A stretch of DNA of 64,000 bases from Delphinus delphis (lineage: Eukaryota; Chordata; Mammalia; Artiodactyla; Delphinidae). The stretch's first letter is position 1. The number at the start of each line of letters is the position of its first letter. The notes under the pieces are model-generated. The model was not told where the DNA came from. It saw nothing but the letters and a program-made list of their open reading frames with translations, and did not search any database. The stretch is taken from assembly GCF_949987515.2 (NCBI RefSeq), contig NC_082699.1:79713458-79777457 (forward strand), written 5' to 3'. A program made the translations under genes and the position numbers. Positions 1 to 64,000 of the stretch are shown piece by piece.

Positions 1-399
1 CTTTTTCATTCCTCCAAGCGGAAACCCCACACCCATAAACACTCTTCTTGCTCCCCCAGCCACTGGAAACGATTTCTTTTTTACAAGGACAGCGTTACTG
101 AGATGCGATCCACATCCTATACAACTCGCCCCGACAGTGTATCATTCGATGGTTTTTAGCACATTCACAGACTTGTGAGACCACCGTCAGTTTCAGAACA
201 TCTTCATCACCCCCCAAAGGAATCCTGTACCCGTTAACAGTCACTCCCTACTTCCTACCAATCCCTCTCCCCAGCCCTAGACAGCCACTACTCTACTTGC
301 TGTCCTTATAGATGTACCTATTCTGGACATTTCTCATAAATGGATTCATACAATAGATGGTCTCTTATAACTGGCTTCTTTCACTTAGCATAACGTTTT

Positions 400-909
400 C
401 AAGGTTCCTCTATTGATGCGGCCTTGCTGTAGCAGGTATTAGTGTCCATTCAAGGTTCCTCTACTGATGCGGCCTTGCTGTAGCAGGCATTAGTGTCCAT
501 TCAAGGTTCCTCTACTGATGCGGCCTTGCTGTAGCAGGCATTAGTGTCCATTCAAGGTTCCTCTACTGATGCGGCATTGCTGTAGCAGGCATTAGTGTCC
601 ATTCAAGGTTCCTCTACTGATGCGGCCTTGCTGTAGCAGGCATTAGTGTCCATTCAAGGTTCCTCTACTGATGCAGCATTGCTGTAGCAGGCATTAGTGT
701 CCATTCAAGGTTCCTCTACTGATGCGGCATTGCTGTAGCAGGCATTAGTGTCCATTCAAGGTTCCTCTACTGATGCGGCCTTGCTGTAGCAGGCATTAGT
801 GTCCATTCAAGGTTCCTCTACTGATGCAGCATTGCTGTAGCAGGCATTAGTGTCCATTCAAGGTTCCTCTACTGATGCGGCATTGCTGTAGCAGGCATTA
901 GTGTCCACT
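400..909 (+). repeat. 51-bp minisatellite, 10 copies
   Basis: Ten head-to-tail copies starting at 400, 451, 502, 553, 604, 655, 706, 757, 808 and 859 (unit begins caaggttcctct and ends gtgtccatt). Copies differ mainly at ggcc/ggca/agca. Flanks are antisense L1, and the unit itself resembles the L1 segment expected at this spot. Confidence 0.95.
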
Positions 910-1650
910 CCTATTATGTTAGCTAACATTCCATTGTATGGACGTACTACCTTTTATTTACCCATCATCACTTGTTGGACATTTGACATATGTCTACTTT
1001 TTGGCTATTATGAGTAATGCTGCTGTGAACACTTGTGTACAAGTTTTTGTGTGGACATATGTTTCACTTATCTTGGGTAGATATCTAGGAGTGGGACTGC
1101 CCAGTCATATGGTAACTTTATGTTTAACTCTTGAGAAACTGACAGAAACTGGTGATTTTCACAGCTCTTGCAGCATTTTCCATTTTCACAAGGTATAAGG
1201 GTTCCAACTGCCCCACATCCTCTCCTGTTGTTATTTGTCTTTTTTTTTTTTTTATCATAGCCATCCTACTGGCTGGGAAGTGGTGCCTTATCGTAGTTTT
1301 GATTTACATTTCCCTGATGGCTCATGACATTAAGCATCTTTTCATATGCTTTTTGGCCATGTGTAAACCTCTTTGTAGAAATATCTGTTGAGCTCCTTTG
1401 CCCATTTTAAAATTGGGTTTTTGTCTTTTTATTATTGAGTTGTCGGTGTTCTTTATGTATTCTGGATACAAGGCCCTTCTCAGATTATATGAGATATCTA
1501 AATATTTTCTCCCACACTGAGGTTTTTTTTTCAGTTTCTTGATGGTGTCCTTTGATGTGTAAAAGTTTTAAATTTTGATAGAGTCAAATTTATCTATTGT
1601 TTCCATGGATCATTTGTGCTTTTGGTGTCATATCAAAAAATTATTGCCTA

Positions 1651-1790
1651 GGGGACTTCCCTGGTGGTCCAGTGGTTAAGACTCCATGTTTCCACTGCAG
1701 GGGGCACAGTTTTGATCCCTGGTTGGGGAACTAAGATCCTGCATGCCGTGCGGCGTGGCCGAAAACAAAAGAAAACAAAACCAAACAAAC
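1651..1790 (+). mobile_element. CHR-type SINE inserted in L1
   Basis: Begins ggggacttccctggtgg and ends in an A-rich tail. A 15-bp target-site duplication (aaaaattattgccta) lies at 1,636-1,650 and 1,791-1,805. Confidence 0.93.
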
Positions 1791-2790
1791 AAAAATTATT
1801 GCCTAATCCAAGGTCATGAACATTTACGTCTATGTTTTCTTCTAAAACTCTTGCATTTAGGCGTTTGATCCATTTTGATTTAATTTATGTGTACAGTGTG
1901 AGGTAGGGGTCTAATTTAATTCTTTGGCATATGCGTATCCAGTTTTCCCAGCACCATTTACTGAGAAAACTGTTCTTTTCCCTGTTGAATGGGCTTGGTA
2001 TCCTTGTCAAAGATCAATTGACCGTAGATATATCGGCTTAGTTTTGGACTCTCAGTTCTATTTCATCCAATTATATGTCTATCGTCATACGAACATCACA
2101 TTGTTTTGATTATTGTAGATTTGAGGTAAATTTTGAAATTGGGAAGTGTGATTCATCCAATATTGTTCTTTTTTTTTCAAGATTGTTTCGACTATTCTGA
2201 ATTCCTTAATATCCATGTGAATTTTAGGATTGACTTGTCAAATTCTTCTGCAAAGAATGTAGCTGGAATTTTTATAGGAATTTATTTTGTAGATCAATTT
2301 GAGGAGTACTGCTATCTGAACAATATTAAGTCTTCCAATCCATGAACATGAGATGCCTTTCCATTTATTTAGTTCTTTAATTTTTTTTAACAATGCTTTG
2401 TAACTTTCAGAATATAAGTTTTGCATATCTTTTGCTAACTTTATTCCCAAGTTTATTCTTTCTGATACTATTTAAATGGAATTCTTTTTTTAATTTTCAA
2501 ATTGTTCATTACAAATGTATAGAAATATAATTGGTTTTTGTATACTGATCTTGTATCCCACAAACTTGCTGAACTTGTTTATTGGGTTTCATAGTTTTTT
2601 TAGTAGATCCTTAAGATTTTCTATATAGAAAATCACGTCATCTGCAAATAAAGAGAGTTTTACTTCTTCTTTTCCAATCTTGCTGACTTTTATTTCATTT
2701 TCTTGCTTTATTGCCCTGGCTAGAATCTCAAATACAATGCTCAACAGATGTGGGAAAAGTGGACATCTTTATTCACCTTATTTCTTAAGT

Positions 2791-3405
2791 GGTAAAGCTT
2801 GACACAAATTTAGCTTAGTGCTTCTCAAGCATTAATGTGGGAAAATACCTCACCTGTCCTCCTCAAAACTGTCAAGGTCAGCAAAAGCAAAGTTTTGAGA
2901 AACCATCTTAGCCAAGAGGAGCCTAAGGTAGGTAATATGATGACGAAATGTAATACGGTGTCCAGGATGAGATCCTGTAACATGAAAAGAACATTAGGTA
3001 AAAAATAAGAAGAAGAATATATGACTAAAATACAGATTTTAATTGACAGTAAGATATTGGTTCACTAATTGTGACATATGTACCATATTACTATAAGATG
3101 TTAATAGGAAAAACTGAGTATGGGGTATATGGGAACTTTCTGTATTATCATCACTATTTTTCTGTAACTCTTGAACTATTCTACAATTTAAAGTTTATTT
3201 TTAAATGGCATTAATGTGCTTATTTGTTATAATGCAGATTGTGACTCGGTGGACCTGTGGCAGGGCCCCAGGATCCTGCGTTTCCAAAAGATCCATGGTG
3301 CATGGCCCACACTTTAAGAAGATTTCACTTTTGCTAATGAGTTTAAATGTCATCCTTTTGTGGGTAATCTGTTTTTTCTCTCTGACGGCTTTAAAATTTT
3401 TTCTC
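2791..3405. other. AT-rich intergenic DNA
   Basis: No gene seen. Probably old LINE-derived sequence, but I cannot assign a family. Confidence 0.5.
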
Positions 3406-3537
3406 AGGGACTTCCTTGGTGGTCCGGTGGTTAGGACTCTGCGCTTTCGCCGCTGTGGCCCGAGTTCAGTCGCTGGTCGAGGAACTAAGATCCCGAAAGC
3501 CAAGCAGTGCAGCCAAAAAAAAAAATAATAATAAAAT
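3406..3537 (+). mobile_element. CHR-type SINE
   Basis: tRNA-derived SINE with A-rich tail, flanked by aaaattttttctc at 3,393-3,405 and 3,538-3,550. Confidence 0.92.
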
Positions 3538-3550
3538 AAAATTTTTTCTC

Positions 3551-4140
3551 TTTGTCTTTGGTTTTCTATGATTTTGCTACAGTGTGTTTTGATATGGATA
3601 CTTCATTTGCCACGACTGGATTTTATTGTGCTTCTTGGATATAATGACCCATGCTTTTCATCATTTTGGAAAATAATTATCAGCTATAATTTCTTCAAAA
3701 ATTATCTCCCTATTTCCTTCAGGATCTTCTAGAACTACAGTTAGACCGATGTTAGAGTATTGTGTTATATGCTGGCTGTTAACCTCTTTCATATTTCCCT
3801 GTGTCTCTGGAATGAATTCTGAGTAACTTTTTCGGATCTATCTTCCAATTTACTCTTCTTCAACTGCGTCTAACCCACTGCTGAATCAATCCACTGAGGT
3901 TTCAACATTATTATATGGTTTATTCCTAGAAGTTCAACTAAGTTCCTTCACAATCTTCTTGAGCTTTTTAGATGGAGTCTCATTTCTCATATTGTAAATT
4001 CTTTCACTTCATAACCATTTTCAGCAAACTTACTATATATTCTTTATTGAATAATCCAATGTCCTAAGTCCCTTGGGTTCTAATTCTGCTTTTGTTTATG
4101 CTGACTTACTCATAATGGTTTGGTTTCATTTGCCTTGTAA
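3551..4140 (-). mobile_element. Probable old LINE fragment
   Basis: AT-rich stretch whose plus strand looks like antisense LINE sequence ('attcctagaagttcaactaag'). Family uncertain. Confidence 0.45.
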
Positions 4141-5370
4141 TTTGGAATTGTGAGATCGTGTTTGAAAGACTGGGTTTTATCTCTGGGAATCCCGTGAGGC
4201 CTTGCGGGCAAGATCCCCAGAGAAGGTTGTGTTCGCTCAGGTCAGGCACAGCCACAGCCCACCTGGGGCCACGCGGGCTGAGTTTCTCCACGTGGGCTTC
4301 CCCAGAACGTACAGGCAGAAGACCTGAGGTGACAAATGTCCAGTGGAGACTTTTTTTTGCACCCAGGGAGGTTCCTTCCGTCAGCATCTGCCCGTGCTGG
4401 GGTGTCGCGAGCACACGTGCTCACTACGCAGAGCCCACTGGGGACACAGGCGTCGTGTAGCACCTGCCTGTGCGGCCCAGGCCCTCGCTCTTGCCCCTGA
4501 GGATCTGCGGCAGCCCGAGGTTTGGGGTTTCTAGGGTCAGCAGACCCCTCAGGGAAGTGTCAGCCCCCACGCTGAAGTTCTGCTTCATTTTTCACCCCTG
4601 AGGGTTTCCTTTTCTTTCTTGTGACCTCAGGTACCTGACAAGGTATTGGTTTACAGTGGGAGATTTACAGTGGGAGGGTTTTCCGGGGTGTCTGGGTCTG
4701 TCATGCTGCTGCCGCTGTGAAGGTGTCGTTGTTTAAGCAGGTGCACTTGGTGATCCACTCAGAGCCCATCTTGGGGGGTGGGTGTGCCCATCCCCCAGCT
4801 GCTGTGGACTCACACCAGCGCCCTTAGCGAGAGGTGCCCTTGGACGACAGAGCTGCCTGGCTAACAGGTGCCTGGGAGCCGCCTGCCCCCACCCAGGGCA
4901 GCCCGTAGTCCACGGCTGGAGGGGGGATATCAGCCTAGACCCCTTGTCGCTGGAGAAACAGCTCTCTGAGGTGAAACTCACAGTCCTGTGACACCCACGG
5001 ATCAGGCCACGCGTGGTGGGGTTCGCCGAAGCCACACCTTCGCTCACTGCTTTTCTCACACCCTCTCCCGAGAGCACAGCCCCTGTAAACCAGGTGCACC
5101 TGGACCGCCGTCGTGGGCTCTGCTTCTGGAGAACTGATCTGAGACAGGTGGTGCCGGGCGTGGTCCCGGAAGCATCCTCCACAGCAGGGTTTGGGGTTGG
5201 ACGCCCATGGCTCACCTCCGGCGGCGGTGGACGTTGTCAGTCCCAGCACCTAGAGCAGGACTGGTGCTCAGAGCATATGTGGTGAAACGTGCCGCGTATG
5301 GGCAGGGGGAGGGCACAGGTACCATGGCGGGGGCGTGGCCCAAACCGTGTGCCCCGAATCCACGTGCTGC
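4141..5370. other. GC-rich intergenic DNA
   Basis: A sharp change to GC-rich DNA at about 4,150. Only short overlapping open frames with no recognisable product; I see no gene. Confidence 0.6.
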
Positions 5371-5374
5371 AGGG

Positions 5375-5840
5375 CTGATTCCTGGACCTCAGGAGGGGAC
5401 TGTGTCTGGAGATGGCATCTTTAAAGAGGTGATCAAGGTACATGAGGTCATGAGGGTGGCCCCAACCCAATCCGACAGGTGTCCTCACAAGAAGAGAAGG
5501 TCGAGACATAGACACACACAGAGGACGGCCTCATGAGGACTGAGAGAAGTCGGCCATCCACGTGCCAAGGAGAGAGGCCTCAGGAGGAACCAGCCCTGCT
5601 GCCTGTTTTTTTTTTTTTTTTTTCTGGTTGCGCTGCGCTGCTTGTGGGATCTTAGTTCCCCGACCAGGGATCGAACCCGGGCCCTCAGCAGCGAGAGTGC
5701 GGAGTCCTAACCACTGGACCGCCAGGGAATTCCCATCCCTCCCTGCTGACAAGCTGATCGCAGACTTCGGCTTCCAGAACTGAGAAGAAGTACATTTCTG
5801 TCATTTAAAAGCCCCTATCCTGTGGTATTTGTTGCGGCAG
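5375..5840 (+). mobile_element. MLT1-like LTR split by a SINE
   Basis: Matches the pattern of an old MaLR LTR ('gaggtcatgagggtggcccc', 'ggcttccagaactgag', 'tttgttgcggcagccctgg'). It is interrupted by the SINE at 5,606-5,734. Ancient, non-coding. Confidence 0.7.
5606..5734 (-). mobile_element. CHR-type SINE, minus strand
   Basis: Poly(T) at 5,606, then the reverse complement of the tRNA-derived head ending 'ccagggaattccc'. Confidence 0.92.
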
Positions 5841-7809
5841 CCCTGGCAGCAAGAACATGATGTGGGGTCTCCGGCGAGGCCCCAAAGGAGAGCCCCAGCT
5901 CTGAAGTGAGGACAGAGCACGTGCGGACCCCACAGAGCTGTTCCTAGAGTGCTCCTGGGGCTGGGGGGCTGCACATCTGACCACAGGACGTGGGTGACGG
6001 TGCGACCACAGCTCCCGTCTGGAGCTGGTGCCCTGAGACCCACCGACACACAGTTGGCGGGCTGGGTGAGGGCTTAGGGTAAGGGGGAGTGGACGCCAGG
6101 CCCTGGCTCACGCAGAGCCAGAGGGCTACATGAGCAGGTGGCCCGCACCACCACTTCCCCCACTACTGCCAGACCACAGCCTTGCAGAGGGTCCCCACGA
6201 GGGCACGGAGGAGGAGGCCTGGCCGGGTGCACCATGGCACGTGTGGTGTGTCGGGCCGCACGCAGGCACAGCCCCACTCGGGGCTGCCAACAGTGGCTGG
6301 GGAAACCCCTGGCTGGAGCTTCTGCAGTGCACTGGGTGACCCCCGGAGCGGAGAGGACAGCGGCTCCCGCGTGGCCAGGAGGAACGGCCGGGCCGGCTGG
6401 TCAGGGCCTGAGAGCATCAGGGGTGGAGGACGGGAACGAGGTACTGGCGGCCACGGGAGTGAGGTCTTGCATCACGTGCTGACGTCTGCTGGGAGCGGCG
6501 TGAGGAGCCACTGAGCCGCCCACGGACCGCAGGACTTGCCCAATGGGTGCCGGGCTCACAACCGCGCCGGCCCAGCAAGCACAGGCTGGCGACACACCCC
6601 CTCCCAGCCTGGCCCGAGGCCACCCAGCAAGAGGGACACTGACCACTTCAGCTCGGCTGCCTTTGCCTCTCAGCCTACCTGCGGGTTCCTGCAAAACATC
6701 ACCTTGGACCTCAGACCCCTCTTCCGGCACGGGGGTACCGCAGGGCTCCAGGCCTACAGGAAGCTGCTGGCCTGGCAGAATGTTGGACGGCCTCATAAGG
6801 AAGTAGCTGACACCCTGAGGGACTGCAGCACCGTCCTTCCGGATGTGGGCGTGACCTTGAGTCAATGATCCCAGAAGGCGGCCCACCGGGTCTGGGAACC
6901 CAGGAGTGGAAGCAGAAGTGGCCCAGCCCCAACAAGCTCCGGGACCCGCCGCAGTGCAGGTGCTTCTCGTCCCCGCAACTTCAGGCTGTGAGACCCTCGC
7001 GGTCCTGGTCGGCGAAGGAAAACATGGCCACCCGGGGCGTGGCGGGAGTGTCCCACTCAATTCACAGCCACGGCTACCACCTGGCCAGGCGGCTGCTCGT
7101 TGCTGTAGACCAGCAGGCCAGGTGGGCACCGTCCTGGCCGGGAGGACCCTGACCACCCATGGAGGCAGGGCTGCTGCCCCGGGCATCTTGGTACTTCCAC
7201 GCCCAGGTTTAACTGCAAGTGGGCAAGAGAGCAGAGCCCGACAAGGGCTGGGTAACCAGGACTTTAGACCCCCAAGGATGAGGGGCCACCCCCTGGGGCA
7301 AAGCAGGGAGATGGCATGGGTCAGGGCCTCATGGCCTCAGAGCCAGTGGCTCACCGGGTGGCTTGCCCCACTCACCCTCCTCCACCGCCGCCGCTCAGGC
7401 TCGTGACTGCACCCTTCTCTGGAGGGTTACCCTTGGCCGACACGGACCACCTTACCCAGGGGTCACGCTGCCTCTTCCACACAATCAACGACCGACCGAA
7501 GGGCACGTAAGACCCCCGTCTCAGACGTAAGCGCCAATCACAAACCCAGCCTGGGGGGCTGGGCCGAGGGACAGGTCACCACCTGGGCTGAGCAGGCCCC
7601 AGCTGGCCCGGCCTCCACCTCGCCCTATGCTCTGGGTCACTCAGCCTGGGTTTCTCTGAGGGGTGCAGCCCCCGGCCAGCGTCTTCACGAGACCCGGTTC
7701 TTCTGCCCCAGGCCAGGACACAGTGGCCAAGCTCAGAGCCTGGGGCCGCAGCACCCCCTTAGCCCAACACACAAGCTGACCTGAGGACAAAAAGTGAGGC
7801 AGGACCCGC
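5841..7809. other. GC-rich intergenic DNA downstream of PLEC
   Basis: Several overlapping open frames up to 261 codons (7,186-6,401 minus), all consistent with high GC. None resembles a known protein. No gene called. Confidence 0.6.
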
Positions 7810-8980
7810 GGGAAGGTTGGAATTGCTTTTATTTGGGCGAGCGCCGCAGGCCCGCCGTGGTCGGGTTAGTGTTCTGTCCTCAGAGGCAGCCGAAGCCCGG
7901 GCCTCCACCCGCCACCTACCTGGGTTAGTGGGACGTGCAAAGCTCAGTCGGAGAGCAGAGGCGGGGGCAGAAGCCACCAGGGCGCGGGGCTGGATGGGAC
8001 AGGACTGGTGGCACCGGGCTGGGCTGCCTTGTCCCCAGGCCCAACACAGGGACTGAGGAGCCCTGGGAGAGGCAGGCAGGCAGGCAGCACCCAGGGTGGG
8101 GTTCCACAGGTTCCAGGGGACAGTGGGCCCACGGAGGGCAAGAGGCCTGCAGAAGCCCAGTCATTCCCGGCCGGCACGCCCAAGAGCTGGGCAGTGGTGA
8201 GCCTTTCACCAGGAGGGTCTGTCTCCCACCCCAGGTCTGGGTCCTCGGGGCCTGGGGTGCGAAGGGGGACACAGAAGGCACTTACTAGGGAGCTGAGGCT
8301 GGAAGGCTGAAGCCAGAGGCGTGGGGTCTCGGGCACAGGTTGGGGGCTGGGAATGGAGCCGGGAACAGGCTGGGGCCTGGCCCGGGCCAGCTGGGTCTGC
8401 AGACTGGACCCTCATCTTCCCATGGGGAAGGGGCTTCCCTGGGCAGCCTAGAAGAGATGGCTGACCCAGGACTCCCTCCCTCCCTCCCCAGCAAGGCCCA
8501 CTGAGCAAGCAGGTCAGTCCCGGAAACAGGAGAAAACGCTGGCGCTGAGGGCCCTGCTACTGGCGGGGCCGATGCCTGCTGCCCGAGCAGGTGGCTGGGG
8601 GTTGGGGGGGGCCAGCCTACAGGGCTGGGGGAACCTCGCCCAGATGGAACCCCCCTGGGGAGATGAGAGGGCTGAGTTGGGGGCCCAGCTCTGGACCCTC
8701 CAAGGCACCTGGCTGTGGTGAGTGGCAGGTAAAGAGAAGCGGGGAGACCTGGGGTGGGGGGGTGGTGGGGGGCGCGAGGTGGTCAGTGGGGCTGGACTGG
8801 CCCCGGCCCCCAAGAGACAGGCTGTCTGGACAACAGATACATGGTAACGTGTTAGTCTGTACTTTTTGGTTAAACTTTAGGCACCGCTTGGGAGGAAGAC
8901 ACCTTGAAACATTAAAGACCCCAGCACCTGGGCGGGGAGTCTGGCCACATGCAGAGCGGGAGGCGGGGTGCAGGAAGGGG
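7810..8980 (-). other. PLEC: PLEC 3'UTR
   Basis: About 1.17 kb between the stop codon and the poly(A) signal. Mostly GC-rich, with one AT-rich pocket at about 8,840-8,915. The length is similar to known PLEC 3'UTRs; the 3' end is inferred from the signal only. Confidence 0.8.
7828..7833 (-). terminator. PLEC: PLEC poly(A) signal AATAAA
   Basis: TTTATT on the plus strand reads AATAAA on the minus strand (context CCCAAATAAAAGCAATTCC), 1.15 kb after the stop. It is the only canonical hexamer I saw in the expected place; cleavage should be near 7,800-7,815. Confidence 0.85.
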
Positions 8981-63974
<54,994 letters not shown>

Positions 63975-64000
63975 GGCCTCCTGGAGAGGGAGCGGGGGGG

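Larger units (their letters stand above)
60..2790 (-). mobile_element. L1 fragment, antisense, interrupted
   Basis: The plus strand reads like the reverse complement of an L1 ORF2 3' half (for example 'gctgctgtgaacacttgtgtac', 'gtatccagttttcccagcacc'). It is interrupted by the minisatellite at 400-909 and a SINE at 1,651-1,790. No intact ORF remains. Confidence 0.8.

Noticed and set aside
400..909. CRISPR-like array
   Set aside because: Direct tandem copies without spacers, in a mammalian genome and inside L1 sequence; it is a minisatellite.
6401..7186. 261-codon minus-strand frame downstream of PLEC
   Set aside because: No known family, no splice or promoter support, and typical of GC-rich DNA with few stops.

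Overview
The window is nuclear DNA from a mammal, almost certainly a cetacean. It carries many tRNA-derived SINEs of the CHR type (box-like starts such as 'ttccctggtgg..cagtggtta' with A/T-rich tails and clear target-site duplications), old L1 fragments, MIR and MaLR/MLT1 elements, and a large, GC-rich, intron-split gene. CHR SINEs are typical of whales, dolphins and hippos; this lineage call is an inference from the repeats.

The only protein-coding gene I can support is PLEC (plectin), on the minus strand, running from about 63,974 (start codon of the most upstream first exon) to a poly(A) signal near 7,828. All common exons 2-32 can be placed with splice sites and consistent reading frame. 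They give a shared body of 4,494 residues: actin-binding domain (two CH domains, exons 2-8), plakin domain with an embedded SH3 (exons 9-30), the coiled-coil rod in one 3,381-bp exon 31, and a last exon with six plakin repeat domains and a Gly-Ser-Arg tail. Two in-frame cassette microexons (2alpha, 15 bp; 3alpha, 36 bp) are intact. Eight alternative coding first exons, all ending in the same phase (one spare base, G), splice onto exon 2. From upstream to downstream they are 1c, 1f, 1e, 1 (with an S10-like domain), an extra short exon at 38,247-38,289, 1d, 1b and 1a. The isoform names come from recalled N-terminal sequences of human and mouse plectin.

Layout: 1-4,140 is L1/SINE-rich intergenic DNA with a 51-bp minisatellite. 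4,141-7,800 is GC-rich intergenic DNA with an MLT1-like LTR and no supported gene. 7,810-8,980 is the PLEC 3'UTR. 8,981-30,730 is the compact body of the gene. 30,731-45,340 is the GC-rich 5' region with six first exons. 45,340-61,900 is one long intron, full of SINEs, L1 and a MaLR element in its middle. 61,900-63,974 holds the two most distal first exons.

The most interesting signals are a 248-bp segment almost identical between plakin repeat domains 1 and 3 (gene conversion), a perfect 13-bp hairpin around an E-box at 40,232-40,261, a shortened linker in exon 14, a stop-free 102-bp intron 31 that keeps frame, a GC-AG intron 24, AT-rich MEF2/TATA-like boxes near muscle-type first exons, and a minisatellite with nested higher-order structure.
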